A stretch of DNA of 64,000 nt, from NCBI GenBank assembly GCA_031292625.1, contig JARLGU010000003.1, forward strand, positions 1-64,000. The letters are read 5' to 3'. Below are positions 25,496 to 35,574 of the stretch, one piece after another. A model generated the notes under the pieces. That model saw only the letters and a list, made by a program, of their open reading frames with translations. It was not told the origin of the DNA and searched no databases. The DNA comes from Capsulimonadaceae bacterium (GTDB lineage: Bacteria; Armatimonadota; Armatimonadia; Armatimonadales; Capsulimonadaceae). The position numbers and the translations under genes were made by a program. The first letter of the stretch is position 1. Every line of letters begins with the position of its first letter.

Positions 25496-27274
25496 TTACT
25501 CAAGCCGCTTCCCGGCATCCCATGCGGCATAGTCTGCCGCGACGGACTTGCCCGTATCCGTGTAGACCAGCTCGGCGCTGGCCCCATCCTTGATCAACGG
25601 CAGGCTGTCTTGCCCCTGGACGGTAAACGCCCACGGCGCGGCGGCCATAAGGCCGTGCAGAGACTGCAGCGCGCGGTTGACGGAGTGGATGTACGGAGCA
25701 TTGTCGCCGCCGTATTCGCCCGCGATAACCGGAAGACCGGCATCGATCGCCGGACCGAAATTGACGGCAATATCTTCCGGCGAAAGATAGGCGTGGCCGT
25801 CGTAGAGATCGACGGCCACCGACGTGATCGGATCGCGCGCCGCGCCGCGGCCATCTTTCGAATAGCCCTCGAAGGGGACGATCACGAATGCATCGGGATC
25901 GATCGAGCGGATCTCGCGCACATACCGCTCGGCGACGGGCTTCCAGGTCTGCCAGGTCGAGAATTCCTTGGGTTCATTGCAGACTTCCAGCCAGACGCTC
26001 TGGCCGTTGTACTTTTTCGCCATGGCGCGCACGACGGCAAGGCCTCGAATGATCCTGAGGGAAAGGCTGTCCGCCTTCGGGAGGTCCTGCGGTGCAATGA
26101 TGGGATAAATGCCGGCGGTCAAGATATTCTGGACGACCTGATCGACTGCGTGCTGGTAGAGCGGTTCGCCCGCATAGCGGTCGGGATTGAAGTTGAACCG
26201 AATGAAGTGGCATCCCATGTCGCGCAGCAGGACAAAGTATCCCGGCGAGTTGAGATCCGGAAACGTGTTCCAGCAGATCGCGTTGCCATAGTTGCCGCCG
26301 CGCACAAAGGACGCGGCCGCGGTTGCGGCGCCGTCGGAGTAAAAGGCGAACGGCTTGTCGTCCATCGTCAGAAAGCGGCGGTTGACGACGTGCAATCGCG
26401 GAGGCATCGTTTCGCGGGGCGCTTGCTTTACCCAGCTGTCGCCGCCGGTCTCGATATCCAGAGCGTGCCAGCGCCACTGGATCGGATCGCCCCATGCTTG
26501 CGCGAAAAGGCCAAAGTCCAGCGTCCAAACTCCAGCGGACACGTCGGGGATCCGGAATGTCACCGGAATGGCGCGGTACGGATCGCGCGGCTCGTTACCC
26601 GGTCGAGCGTCCTTCATCGCGGCCCAGACCTGCGATGTGCCCGCTGAGCCCTTGGCCATCGCCCAGAAACCTTCGTCGCTTCCGGTGTAGGAGGCGGGGA
26701 TCTTAACAGTCGCGGGAACGACGATCTCGTACTTGCCGATTCCGCGATCCACGGCCTCCGCGAGCCCGATATCAATTGTGGGCTTGACGACACGGCTTTC
26801 GGACGTTGTAATCGTAAGGGCGAGCGTCGTTCGCGTCCCTTCGGGGACCCCGGCTGCACTGTCGTAGAGCACGTTGGAGAAGTCGATGGACTTGGAGTCG
26901 CTTGCGGCGAAAAGCAGCAGACGGAATGTGCCATACTTTCCGGCGGGCAGCTTGAGTGCGAACGATCCAGTGACGGTTAGCCCCTTGAACAAATGAAGAA
27001 TGAGCGGCCTGCCATCTTGATCGACGGGGTTAACCGGCTCCCATCGATCCTCCCCGGTAACATCGTCGCGGTGGACATAGAGTTGAAGGGCCGTATTGGC
27101 GCTTCTGTTGACCGCCTTGAATCCATAGCTGAACGTCACGTCAGCCATATCGGCGACGGCTCGAATGGACACCACTGAAAGCTTGAGCGGCTCAGCAGCC
27201 GCGGGACGGCCCGCAAATGATAAAACAGCACAAATAAGAAAAATATATGCATTCAAGCGAGTAAAATTAGCCAT
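25496..27274 (-). CDS. Secreted GH5-like endoglycanase
   Basis: The 592-residue protein has a signal peptide (1-27, ending AAA), an N-terminal beta-sandwich region (about 30-290) and a C-terminal clan-A TIM barrel (about 300-580). The barrel shows the GH5-type acid/base in WLEVCNEPKE and the nucleophile in PVIAGEYGGDN, plus CHFIRFNFNPDRY early in the barrel. Substrate is probably a plant beta-glycan but cannot be fixed. The ATG follows AGGAGG by 7 bases. It is a single-gene unit between the locus B regulator and the chemotaxis cluster. Confidence 0.8.
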   Translation of the reverse strand: MANFTRLNAYIFLICAVLSFAGRPAAAEPLKLSVVSIRAVADMADVTFSYGFKAVNRSANTALQLYVHRDDVTGEDRWEPVNPVDQDGRPLILHLFKGLTVTGSFALKLPAGKYGTFRLLLFAASDSKSIDFSNVLYDSAAGVPEGTRTTLALTITTSESRVVKPTIDIGLAEAVDRGIGKYEIVVPATVKIPASYTGSDEGFWAMAKGSAGTSQVWAAMKDARPGNEPRDPYRAIPVTFRIPDVSAGVWTLDFGLFAQAWGDPIQWRWHALDIETGGDSWVKQAPRETMPPRLHVVNRRFLTMDDKPFAFYSDGAATAAASFVRGGNYGNAICWNTFPDLNSPGYFVLLRDMGCHFIRFNFNPDRYAGEPLYQHAVDQVVQNILTAGIYPIIAPQDLPKADSLSLRIIRGLAVVRAMAKKYNGQSVWLEVCNEPKEFSTWQTWKPVAERYVREIRSIDPDAFVIVPFEGYSKDGRGAARDPITSVAVDLYDGHAYLSPEDIAVNFGPAIDAGLPVIAGEYGGDNAPYIHSVNRALQSLHGLMAAAPWAFTVQGQDSLPLIKDGASAELVYTDTGKSVAADYAAWDAGKRLE

Positions 27275-27669
27275 AACTCACCTCCTGGATCTTCCGCCGT
27301 TCGCGTATACACTTTACCCCACTCCGATGCACGCAATGGTTGCGCGACGAAAGTGCGCGTTTCGTCGCGCAGGAAGAGGCGGACGCAGCCGGGCGAATTG
27401 GCAAGAACCGCGCTCTACGGCAATCATCGCCCGCAATCGATAATAATCTTTGCTGATTGATTTATGCTTATCTGCTAAATCCCGGACAAATCTCCCCTGA
27501 GCCGCGAAGGCTTGCCAGCCAACAATAGATTCTGTAATAGTCCCTTGCCCAGTGGAACGTCCTTCTCGCTGGATAATCGGACACTACCAACGGATCTGTC
27601 TCATTTGCGAATGGACGGCGGCGAGGATCGCTGTTCCGGCAGGCGGATGGAGACCATGGAGAACTCGCA
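27275..27669. other. Divergent intergenic region before cheY
   Basis: The two flanking genes are divergent, so both promoters must lie here. I see AT-rich candidate -10 boxes around 27455-27480 but no pair I would defend. No RNA gene, riboswitch class or repeat was recognised. Confidence 0.4.
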
Positions 27670-28038
27670 ATGGCGAAATCGATTTTGGTGACGGATGACG
27701 CTCTATTCATGCGTGTAATGCTGAAAACTATTCTTGTCGGCGCCGGGTATTCCGTTACGCTGGAAGCGGGAAACGGTCAGGAAGCGCTCGCGCTCTACCG
27801 CGCCAACAAACCCGACCTTGTCCTGATGGATATCACCATGCCTGTCATGGACGGTCTCACGGCCGTCAAGGAGATCAAAAAGGAATTTCCGGAGTCCAAG
27901 ATCGTCATGTGCACCGCGATGGGACAGAAAACCATGGTGGTCGATGCCATTCGGGCAGGCGCCAAGGACTTTATCGTTAAGCCGTTCCAGGCTGACCGGG
28001 TGCTCGAAAGCGTCCACAAGGTGATCGGCGATCCGTAA
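27670..28038 (+). CDS. cheY: CheY-type single-domain response regulator
   Basis: A 122-residue receiver domain with every conserved site present: acidic pair Asp9/Asp10, phosphoacceptor Asp54 (LMDITMPVMDG), Thr82 (CTAMG) and Lys104 (VKPF). With no output domain it should act by protein contact, on flagellar or pilus machinery. It begins the cheY-cheX-cheR-cheD-cheB run. No histidine kinase lies in the window, so its CheA must be encoded elsewhere. Confidence 0.92.
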   Translation: MAKSILVTDDALFMRVMLKTILVGAGYSVTLEAGNGQEALALYRANKPDLVLMDITMPVMDGLTAVKEIKKEFPESKIVMCTAMGQKTMVVDAIRAGAKDFIVKPFQADRVLESVHKVIGDP

Positions 28039-28166
28039 AGGCATAGTGCCGTTCGCCGCCCCTCATCTCAAAGCGAACGCGAGCATGCAGCGTCGTCAGT
28101 AACCGGCATGCGGCTTGAATGCTCCCTCAAGCGCGGAGCCACAATCGTCGCGGAGTGACAATTGCA

Positions 28167-28631
28167 ATGAAAGTCGAATACGTCAATCCATTTGTATCTT
28201 CGGGCCATAACATCCTGGAGATGGTCCTTCAGCAAACGCCATCTAAGGGTCAACTGACCGCGCTGCCGTCAACGTTTACGTCGGAGCAACTCAACGTCAC
28301 GCTTGGCGTGACGGGGGACATTATGGGCACGGTGATCTACGGCATGTCGATGGTGACAGCCGACAAGATCGCGTCCACGATGATCGGTCAGCCTATTAAG
28401 ACCTTTGATGAACTTGCTGCCAGTGCGATCGCCGAGTTGTGCAATATGATCAGCGGCAACGCCATGACCCTTCTTTCCGAAGCGGCCTTTGTCTGCGACA
28501 TTGCCCCCCCGACGTTGATACGAGGGGCGAATTGCAAGATCTCGACATTTAGCATTCCTGCGATCGTCGTGCCGTTTATTCTTACGCAGGGCATCTTCAA
28601 GGTAACCGTCGGTCTTAAGTCCCGAAAATAA
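28167..28631 (+). CDS. cheX: CheX-type CheY-P phosphatase
   Basis: The 154-residue protein matches the CheC/CheX/FliY phosphatase family: one E-x2-N phosphatase motif is visible, Glu90 and Asn93 in ELCNMISGNAM, as in CheX. It should dephosphorylate CheY-P. The start is the ATG at 28167, since MKVEYVNPFV is the usual family beginning; upstream codons from 28119 lack resemblance. It lies 129 bases after cheY and before cheR, so it probably resets the upstream regulator's signal. Confidence 0.85.
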   Translation: MKVEYVNPFVSSGHNILEMVLQQTPSKGQLTALPSTFTSEQLNVTLGVTGDIMGTVIYGMSMVTADKIASTMIGQPIKTFDELAASAIAELCNMISGNAMTLLSEAAFVCDIAPPTLIRGANCKISTFSIPAIVVPFILTQGIFKVTVGLKSRK

Positions 28632-28726
28632 GTGCCCGTCACTTTACGACGCCTGGCCTTATCGCCCATCGACCCTAACCGTCGTGGACGGCCAATCGGC
28701 CAATGATATTATAAGGGAATGCTTCA

Positions 28727-29605
28727 ATGACCAGTTTGACTCCCATCGTACTACGCCAGGACGAGTTCGAACGATTTCGCGCGCTCGCTTATCAGGCTGC
28801 GGGTATCAACCTTACGGAAGCAAAGAAGCAGCTCGTCCAGTCGCGACTCTTCAAGCGGCTCAGGCATTACGGCTTGTCGTCTTTTCAAGAATATCTTCGC
28901 CTCGTCGATAGCGAGGGCGAAAATGGCAACGAGATGCGTTACCTGATCAACTCGCTGACGACCAATAAGACCGATTTCTTTCGCGAACCGCATCACTTCC
29001 GGTACATTTCGCAGACGATCCTCCCGGACATGATCGACCAGGCGGCACACGGGCGGCGCGCCCGGCGCATCCGCGTTTGGCATGCAGGGTGCTCGACCGG
29101 TCAGGAGCCGTACACGAACGCGATGACAATCGCCGATACGCTCCGCGGCCAGGGAATGTGGGATGTCCGCCTGCTCGCCTCGGATATCGACACCGATGTT
29201 CTGGCGACGGCAAAGGAAGCAACATACTCGGCCGAACAGCTCGAACCGGTTCCCGCCGCGCTGAAGGAGCGCTATCTCAAGCGCGTCATGGGACGAATGG
29301 ACCAGTATCAGGTTACACAAGACCTTCGCGGTATGATCGCGTTCCGCCAGATCAACCTAAACGAAGACGCCTGGCCGATCCGCGCCGATGTTCGCTTCGA
29401 CATTATTTTTTGCCGGAACGTGGTAATCTATTTCGATAAGCCGACCCAACGAAAGCTCTTTGGCCGCTTTCAAAGGCTTCTCGTGCCGGGCGGTTATTTA
29501 TTTATCGGTCATTCCGAGTCTTTATTCGGAATCAATGACGCGTTTGAAACAGTCGGCGGCACGATTTACCGTGCGCCGGACGAGACGGAAAGCGTTGCAA
29601 GGTGA
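28727..29605 (+). CDS. cheR: CheR chemoreceptor methyltransferase
   Basis: The 292-residue protein has the CheR alpha-helical N-domain (about 8-75) and an AdoMet-binding domain: TTNKTDFFREPHHF, WHAGCSTGQEPYT (motif I, with GQEP in place of the common GEEP), SDIDTDVL, and IIFCRNVVIYF. It transfers methyl groups from AdoMet to receptor glutamates. AAGGGA lies upstream of the ATG. Its TGA stop overlaps the GTG start of cheD (GTGA), indicating translational coupling. Confidence 0.92.
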   Translation: MTSLTPIVLRQDEFERFRALAYQAAGINLTEAKKQLVQSRLFKRLRHYGLSSFQEYLRLVDSEGENGNEMRYLINSLTTNKTDFFREPHHFRYISQTILPDMIDQAAHGRRARRIRVWHAGCSTGQEPYTNAMTIADTLRGQGMWDVRLLASDIDTDVLATAKEATYSAEQLEPVPAALKERYLKRVMGRMDQYQVTQDLRGMIAFRQINLNEDAWPIRADVRFDIIFCRNVVIYFDKPTQRKLFGRFQRLLVPGGYLFIGHSESLFGINDAFETVGGTIYRAPDETESVAR

Positions 29606-30111
29606 ACTCTCACACGGCGTTCGAACACCCTCATCAGCTACGTTCTATTAGCGTGGGCGAACTGCACGTGTCTCACTCCGGTCTGTTGATTCGGACTGTC
29701 CTTGGCTCGTGTATTGCTGTCTGCCTTTTCGATCCCCGCTCGGGGATCGGCGGAATGAACCATTACCTGCTTCCCTATGGCCCGAGCGGCAGTCCGAGCG
29801 ACTGCCGGTACGGCGAGTACGCCATCCCGCTTCTCATTCAGCGCTGTATCGCAAAAGGCGCTTCGCCGGAACGGCTAATCGCGAAAATATTCGGAGGCGC
29901 CAGCATGCAGACTCCCAGCGGCGACGCCGCGCAGCGCGTGGGTGAACTCAACATTGGCTTCGCGGTAGAAGAATTGACGGATCGCGCGATCCCAATCGCC
30001 GGACAGGATGTGGGCGGGCGATTCGCTCGCGACATCCGGTTCGACACGCAGACCGGCGGGGTGCGCGTCAAGCGCATATTGATCGGCGCGTCTCTCGCAG
30101 TGAAAAGATGA
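29602..30111 (+). CDS. cheD: CheD chemoreceptor glutamine deamidase
   Basis: The 169-residue protein shows the CheD catalytic set: Thr32, Cys37 in VLGSCIAVCLFD and His54 in GGMNHYLLP, followed by RLIAKIFGGASM typical of the family. CheD deamidates specific receptor glutamines and in many bacteria is bound by CheC-type phosphatases; the neighbouring CheX-type gene makes a similar feedback loop possible. It starts with GTG overlapping the cheR stop by 4 bases and ends 4 bases before cheB. Confidence 0.92.
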   Translation: MNSHTAFEHPHQLRSISVGELHVSHSGLLIRTVLGSCIAVCLFDPRSGIGGMNHYLLPYGPSGSPSDCRYGEYAIPLLIQRCIAKGASPERLIAKIFGGASMQTPSGDAAQRVGELNIGFAVEELTDRAIPIAGQDVGGRFARDIRFDTQTGGVRVKRILIGASLAVKR

Positions 30112-30115
30112 CATT

Positions 30116-31186
30116 ATGGCTGAGAGAAAAATTCGCGCGCTCATCGTCGACGTCAGTGCGACAATGCGCGCCCTATTGAGTCACATTCTCTCGGCGGACC
30201 CCGATGTCGACGTTGTGGGCGCCGTTCCCGATATCAACCTCATTCGTGATAAGCTCGCCCGGATGAATGTCGATGTGCTGACGTTTAATGCGGCGCTTGC
30301 CGGCTGGGAAGGCACCGTCGCCCTCAGTGAAACCGTCAAAGCCTACCGGCTGCCCGTCGTCGTTCTCGGTTCCCGCACCCACCCCGAATATGCGGCCCGC
30401 TATGCGAGCCTGGACCAGCGGATCGTTCACTACGTCCCGCTTCCCAAATCGGCAAGGACCGCGGGCGAAACCGAGATCAACCTGATTGTCGATCTGGTTA
30501 AATCAGCCGCCCGCAAGGGCTGGAACCTGGAACGCGCCAGCTCCCCGCCCACGGCGGATGCCGCGGCAGCCATCGAAGAACGGGTCCGCGCAGCCCGCGT
30601 GCCGGTCGGCAGCTATTATTCGCGCGAGATCATCGCAATCGGCGCGTCTACAGGCGGAACTCAGGCGATTGCCGAAGTTCTGCGCTCGTTTCCCCCAGAC
30701 GCCCCCGCAACCGTAATTGTACAGCACATGCCCAAAGGTTTTACGGCAAGTTTCGCCAAACACTTGAATACGGCAATGGCGGTCGAGGTAAAAGAAGCGC
30801 AAGACGGCGACGAAGTGCGGCCCGGCCGGGTCCTGATCGCACCCGGAGGAAGCCACATGGTAGTCGTCAGGCGAGCAGGCCAATATCGCGCATCGGTCGT
30901 CGATACCGCGCCCGTCAATCTGCACCGCCCATCCGTCGACGTGCTCTTCGACTCCCTCACGAGCGTCGGATCGCATACGGTCGCCGCAATCTTGACCGGG
31001 ATGGGCGCCGACGGCGCGGCGGGCATCGCCCGCCTGCATTCCAGCGGCGCGCGAACGATCGCCCAGGACCAGGAAAGCTGCGTCGTGTTCGGCATGCCCC
31101 GTGAAGCGATCCGCCTGAACGCCGTGGATTCCGTGCTCCCCCTCTCGCGCATCGGCAAAGAGCTGCTTTCGCTCGCCCGCCGGTAG
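30116..31186 (+). CDS. cheB: CheB methylesterase with degenerate receiver domain
   Basis: The C-terminal methylesterase (about 168-352) is complete: Ser178 (GASTGG), His204 (QHMPKG), Asp299 (LTGMGADG). The N-terminal receiver (about 5-125) is altered: the acidic pair is Asp12-Val13 rather than Asp-Asp, and the phosphoacceptor aspartate is Asn58 (VLTFNAALAGWEG, where the family has LDxEMPxMDG). Lys111 near the usual active-site lysine remains. The enzyme therefore probably cannot be activated by CheA phosphorylation and may be constitutive or controlled by another ligand. It lies 4 bases after cheD and ends the operon, converging on NAD synthase. Confidence 0.92.
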   Translation: MAERKIRALIVDVSATMRALLSHILSADPDVDVVGAVPDINLIRDKLARMNVDVLTFNAALAGWEGTVALSETVKAYRLPVVVLGSRTHPEYAARYASLDQRIVHYVPLPKSARTAGETEINLIVDLVKSAARKGWNLERASSPPTADAAAAIEERVRAARVPVGSYYSREIIAIGASTGGTQAIAEVLRSFPPDAPATVIVQHMPKGFTASFAKHLNTAMAVEVKEAQDGDEVRPGRVLIAPGGSHMVVVRRAGQYRASVVDTAPVNLHRPSVDVLFDSLTSVGSHTVAAILTGMGADGAAGIARLHSSGARTIAQDQESCVVFGMPREAIRLNAVDSVLPLSRIGKELLSLARR

Positions 31187-31288
31187 TGAACGGCGAGCGA
31201 AGATCGGCCTCGTTTTTGTTCAATCCCACGAGGACATGAGCGCGCTTCGCCCGGAGAGTACCAAGCTACGCCAAAGATGGAGGCCCTG

Positions 31289-31375
31289 CTCCCCGAAACG
31301 GGGAGATTATCAGAGGCGGATGCGCGGGGTGCGATTCTCCTCCCGTTTCAGGGAGGGCCCGCCGTCTATGGCGGG
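31289..31375. terminator. Three stacked hairpins between convergent genes
   Basis: Three short perfect stems lie between the stops of cheB and the NAD synthase gene: CTCCCCG/CGGGGAG (31289-31305), CCTCCC/GGGAGG (31339-31356) and CCCGCC/GGCGGG (31358-31375). None has a strong U-run. They probably end transcription from both sides. Confidence 0.4.
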
Positions 31376-31433
31376 AAGGTCGGTTCGGCAAGGAGCGCCC
31401 CAACCTGTCCGCGACGATCGCTTCCAGCCAGGC

Positions 31434-33497
31434 CTATGCCTGTTCCGGCACGCCGCGCTCAAGTTCGTCGAGCCACACCGTAGGTTCGCTGTCGCTGGGA
31501 GCGCGCCAATCGCCGCGCGGGGATAGGGAGCCGCCGCTGCCGACCTTCGGGCCGTTGGGAATGCACGTCCGCTTGAATTGGCTTGTCTTGAAGAAGCGCC
31601 AGAGGAAGACCCGCAGCCATTTCTTGATCGTCGCCAGATCGTACTCGTTGCGCTTCTCGGCGGGCAGCGCGATCGGCCACCCCGGAGTCGTCTTGTCGCC
31701 CCAGGCGTGCAGACTGAGGAAGGCCACCTTACTCGGACGAAAACCGTAGCGGGTGACATAGTAGACATTAAAGTCCTGCAACTCGTACGGCCCAATTTTC
31801 GCCTGCGTGCTTTGCGCCGGCTCATCCGTGTCGTCCCCCGTGTTCGGGACCAGCTCCGGCGAGATCTCGGTATCCAAAATCGACAGCAGCGTCTCGTTGG
31901 CATCCGCGCCAAACAAGCCCTTTGAGACCACCCAGCGGATCAAGTACTGAATGAGCGTCTTGGGCACCGACGCGTTGACGTTATAATGCGACATGTGATC
32001 GCCGACGCCGTAGGTCGCCCAGCCAAGCGCCAGTTCGCTCAAGTCGCCTGTCCCCAACACCATGGCATCGTTGAAGTTCGCGAGGCGGAACAAATGCGAC
32101 GTGCGCTCGCCGGCCTGGACATTCTCAAACGTCACGTCGTACAGAGGCTTGCCATCGACAAACGGATGGCCGATGTCGCGCAGCATCTGAAGGCACGACG
32201 GGCGGATGTCCAGCTCGGACGCCATGACGTTCAGCGCCTGCATCAGCGCGCGAGCATTCGCAAGCGTCCGGTCGCTCGTCGCGAATCCAGGCATCGTATA
32301 CGCCAAGATATTCGTGCGCGGCAGGCCAAGCGTGTCCATCGTTCGGGCGGCAACAATCAGCGCGTGGGTCGAGTCCAATCCTCCCGAAACGCCGATTACG
32401 ATCTTTTTGAGGCCCGCGCTGCTTAGGCGCTTCGCAAGCCCATGCACCTGGATATTGTACGCCTCGTAGCAGTGCGCGTCACGCATCGCCGGGTCGTTGG
32501 GGACGTACGGAAAGCGCTCGACGGGACGCAGCAAGCCGGTGACATCGGTTGGCGGGACGAACGCGAACTCGACCGTACGCATGGCGGCAAGCTGCTCGCG
32601 AAACTCGCCGGCGCAATCGCTAAAACTGGTTGTCCGCGACCGCTCCTGCACGAGCCGCTCGACGTCGATGTCCGCCGTAATCATCTGCTCGTCGCCGCTG
32701 AACCGCTCCGATTCCGAGAGCAAGAGATTGTTCTCATAAATGAGCGCCTGACCATCCCACGCAAGATCCGTGGTCGATTCGCCCGGTCCCGCCGCGGAAT
32801 AGAGGTAGCCCGCGATACAACGTCCTGACTGAGACGCACAGAGATCCTTGCGATACTGCGCCTTGCCGATCGTAATATTGCTTGCCGAGAGGTTCGCCAG
32901 AACGGTCGCGCCCGCGAGTGCGCCGAAGGTGCTCGGGGGAATGGGCGTCCAGACATCCTCGCAGATCTCGACGTGGATCCCAAAATGCGCGTATCCGGCC
33001 GCCCGAAAGACGAGGTCCGCGCCGAAGGGGAGCTGCTGTCCAAACAGCGTCGCCGTGTCGCAGATGGCATCGCGCCCCGATGTAAACTGGCGCTTTTCGT
33101 AGAACTCGCGATAGTTTGGCAGGTAGCTCTTCGGGACGATCCCAAGAATCCGGCCCGCGTGGATGACGACCGCGCAATTGAACAGCTTGCCTTCGATCCG
33201 CAGCGGCGCGCCCGCCAGAATGACCGGCGTCAGCGTCTCCGACGCCCTTACCAGCTCGCCGATGGCATCCACTGTTGCTTCGAGCAATGCGTCCTGCTGA
33301 AACAGGTCATCGTTCGAGTAGCCCGAAATCCCCATCTCCGGGAAAAGCGCGACCGCTGAGCGCCGCTCGGACGCGCGCCTGGCCAGATCGATCGTGCGCG
33401 CGACATTGTAGGCCGGATCGGCCACGCGAACCTTGGGCACGCAGACGCTGGCGCGGACAAAGCCGTGCGAGTAAATCGAATAAAACGGATGCGTCAT
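31434..33497 (-). CDS. nadE: Glutamine-dependent NAD+ synthase
   Basis: The 687-residue enzyme makes NAD from deamido-NAD, ATP and glutamine. It has an N-terminal nitrilase-fold glutaminase domain with Glu54 (FPEMGISGY), Lys123 ([12 protein letters not shown]) and Cys179 (EICEDVW), and a C-terminal ATP-pyrophosphatase-type synthetase with SGGLDS at 371-376. The length matches the long bacterial form. I prefer the ATG at 33497 to the one at 33515: TATAAC lies exactly 6 bases before it, suggesting a leaderless start, and the extra six codons would overlap that box. Position after hairpins and away from other NAD genes suggests a single-gene unit. Confidence 0.93.
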   Translation of the reverse strand: MTHPFYSIYSHGFVRASVCVPKVRVADPAYNVARTIDLARRASERRSAVALFPEMGISGYSNDDLFQQDALLEATVDAIGELVRASETLTPVILAGAPLRIEGKLFNCAVVIHAGRILGIVPKSYLPNYREFYEKRQFTSGRDAICDTATLFGQQLPFGADLVFRAAGYAHFGIHVEICEDVWTPIPPSTFGALAGATVLANLSASNITIGKAQYRKDLCASQSGRCIAGYLYSAAGPGESTTDLAWDGQALIYENNLLLSESERFSGDEQMITADIDVERLVQERSRTTSFSDCAGEFREQLAAMRTVEFAFVPPTDVTGLLRPVERFPYVPNDPAMRDAHCYEAYNIQVHGLAKRLSSAGLKKIVIGVSGGLDSTHALIVAARTMDTLGLPRTNILAYTMPGFATSDRTLANARALMQALNVMASELDIRPSCLQMLRDIGHPFVDGKPLYDVTFENVQAGERTSHLFRLANFNDAMVLGTGDLSELALGWATYGVGDHMSHYNVNASVPKTLIQYLIRWVVSKGLFGADANETLLSILDTEISPELVPNTGDDTDEPAQSTQAKIGPYELQDFNVYYVTRYGFRPSKVAFLSLHAWGDKTTPGWPIALPAEKRNEYDLATIKKWLRVFLWRFFKTSQFKRTCIPNGPKVGSGGSLSPRGDWRAPSDSEPTVWLDELERGVPEQA

Positions 33498-33729
33498 ATT
33501 GCTGTTATAGCCCATTTCGAGGCTTTCTGACGCATCCGCGGTCGAATGGAAGATGCGCTCGCCGCAAGGGCTTGCCTCAAGCCAGCTTGGCTCCAGCGCT
33601 ACGAGGGGCTATGAACAGGGACGCCGGAAAGATTGACGCGCGAGACGAAGCGTCAGCGAGCGATCGAGGGCCGTTTGCATAAACGGTCGCCAGAAGGAAC
33701 GGTCCGTCCCAAAAGTTCCTAAGTCTCTC

Positions 33730-34500
33730 CTACCCCACGCTCTCCCTGCAAAGACCGTACGCCTCGCGAAGCGCATCGAGAGGATTGCCGGCCGGGACGA
33801 TCTCGTGGCCGACGAAGCCATTGTAACCGGTCGCGGCGATCGCGCGGAAGACGGCCGGGTACGAAATCTCCTGCATCTCGCCGATCAGCTCATGGCGGCC
33901 GGGATTGCCGGCCGTATGATAGTGCGCGATGCGGGACGCGTGCGCGCCGATGGTGCGCACGAGGTCCCCCTCCATGATCTGCATGTGGTAAATGTCGTAC
34001 AGAATCTTAAATCGTTCGGAGCCGACCGCATCGACGATTTTCGCGAGCCAATCCGTATGATCGGCCTGATAGCCGGCGTGGTCCACCTTGCTGTTGAGCA
34101 GTTCCATAATCAATGTTACGCCTGCATCTTCGGCGCTTCGCGCCACGCGCCGCAAGCCTGCGGCGATGACCTCCGCGCCCTCGTCGTCGCTTTGCCCCGG
34201 CAGACGATTTCCGCTGAAGACGATCAGGTTCGCGATGCCGTATTTTGCCGCGACCGTGAGGTTTTCGTCGATCTCCCGTGCGATCCGGTCATGGTTGGCC
34301 GGATTGTTGAGCCCGTCGCCGATCGAGTTGTGTCCATTGTGACTCGCGATAACAAAGCCGCAATCCCTGGCGGCGGCAAGAAGATTGCCGGGCAGCAGCT
34401 CGACTCCTTCAAATCCGATCTTGCGTGCGCCATTTAGTAGCGCGGCATCGTCGACTCCCTTGTTGGCAAACGACCACCAGCTAAAGGACTGCTTAAGCAT
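33730..34500 (-). CDS. Sugar-phosphate isomerase/epimerase, hydroxypyruvate isomerase-like
   Basis: The 256-residue protein has the AP-endonuclease-2/xylose-isomerase TIM barrel: metal ligands fit in MELLNSK, ILYDIYHMQ, AHYHTAGNPGRHE and GHEIVPAG. It is closest in feel to hydroxypyruvate isomerase (Hyi), which interconverts hydroxypyruvate and tartronate semialdehyde, but such proteins have many substrates. AAGGAG lies 6-11 bases before the ATG. It abuts the two tandem dehydrogenases on the same strand (3-base gap), so the three probably form a catabolic unit under the divergent AraC regulator. Confidence 0.8.
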   Translation of the reverse strand: MLKQSFSWWSFANKGVDDAALLNGARKIGFEGVELLPGNLLAAARDCGFVIASHNGHNSIGDGLNNPANHDRIAREIDENLTVAAKYGIANLIVFSGNRLPGQSDDEGAEVIAAGLRRVARSAEDAGVTLIMELLNSKVDHAGYQADHTDWLAKIVDAVGSERFKILYDIYHMQIMEGDLVRTIGAHASRIAHYHTAGNPGRHELIGEMQEISYPAVFRAIAATGYNGFVGHEIVPAGNPLDALREAYGLCRESVG

Positions 34501-34503
34501 AAC

Positions 34504-35496
34504 CTACTCCTTCGTCCAATCAAACAGAATCCCCATCGTCTCGCCCAACCGCGTAGTCGCGGTTTCGTATGCGACGGCGGCGTCTTGAGGTCGAAAAATG
34601 TGCGTGTTTAGCCCCGCGAGGTCGAAACGGCCACGGGAGGCGAGGCTAAAGAAGAGGCGCGGCACGGTGACGTTGTTCCATTCGGCATCGTTGTGCGCGT
34701 CGTGCGCACCGATAATCGTCAGGCCTCGTATGATCACGTCCTTGCTGAGGCGCTGCCTCGACGGCGATCCCGTAATGCCTAGCATGACGACGCGCCCGAA
34801 GTCCGCAGCGAGACCAAGCGCGGCATCGAACACGCCGGCGTTGCCCGTTGCGTCGTTGACGATCCGCGGCAGTTTTCCGCCCGTCGCCGCAAGCACGTCG
34901 TCGCGGCATTGGTCGACCGGCTTATTGATTATCGCCGTCGCGCCGCCGGGGAGCGCAAGCTTGAGGCGCGATTCGACAGGTTCGACGACGACAATATGCT
35001 CCAGTCCGGCGGCCGCCGCCCATCGGACCGACATCTGGCCGATCGGACCAGCGCCGATAATCAGCACGCTATCGCCAGCGCGATAATCGGATGCGCGAGC
35101 GCCCATGAAGGCGATCTTGGCGAGCGCAAACCACGCCGCATCCTTGTCGTCCAGCCCATCCGGCACGGGCACGACGTTCGCCGCCGCAACCGCTCCATGG
35201 GACGCATGGAATCCGCGAAATGCGACTCGCTGACCGAGTGAAATGCCCGAGACGCTATCGCCAAGCGCGACCACTTCGCCAATTGCCGAGTAGCCGGGAC
35301 AAAACGGATACTTAATCCAATCGTCCCAGTACATGCCGGCGTCAAAGTTGCGGGTGAAGACCCGGTTTTCCGTGCCCGTACTGATGAGCGTATAACGGTT
35401 GCGGACGAGCACCTCTCCGGCCTTGGGGACAGGTGTTTCGAATGCTTCGTGGATGACCTGGCGGACACCCGGAAACACGATTCGAGATGACTTCAC
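34504..35496 (-). CDS. MDR-family dehydrogenase, paralogue 1
   Basis: The 330-residue protein is a medium-chain dehydrogenase/reductase: N-terminal GroES-like part (PGYSAIGEVVALG) and a Rossmann domain with GAGPIGQMSVRWA near 155. The usual zinc-ligand GHE is absent, replaced by CPGYSAIGEV, so it may not use catalytic zinc. It is very similar to the gene at 35575, roughly three residues in four by eye. The start is GTG. Substrate is probably a sugar or polyol derivative, given the isomerase beside it; this is inference. Confidence 0.85.
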   Translation of the reverse strand: MKSSRIVFPGVRQVIHEAFETPVPKAGEVLVRNRYTLISTGTENRVFTRNFDAGMYWDDWIKYPFCPGYSAIGEVVALGDSVSGISLGQRVAFRGFHASHGAVAAANVVPVPDGLDDKDAAWFALAKIAFMGARASDYRAGDSVLIIGAGPIGQMSVRWAAAAGLEHIVVVEPVESRLKLALPGGATAIINKPVDQCRDDVLAATGGKLPRIVNDATGNAGVFDAALGLAADFGRVVMLGITGSPSRQRLSKDVIIRGLTIIGAHDAHNDAEWNNVTVPRLFFSLASRGRFDLAGLNTHIFRPQDAAVAYETATTRLGETMGILFDWTKE

Positions 35497-35574
35497 GCCT
35501 GTGACCTCACAATCCGGACGCGCGGCTCGTCAAAAAGTCGACAAGCCGCACGCCGTGACGTCTGTTTTTCGAGC

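Noticed and set aside
25391-26647. 418-codon plus-strand frame
   Set aside because: Antisense shadow of the GH5-like gene, rich in Arg/Gly/Asp from high-GC codon mirroring.
27275-27669. c-di-GMP riboswitch before the cheY cluster
   Set aside because: Some GGCTTGCC-like bases recall the class, but the conserved core and pairing could not be aligned.
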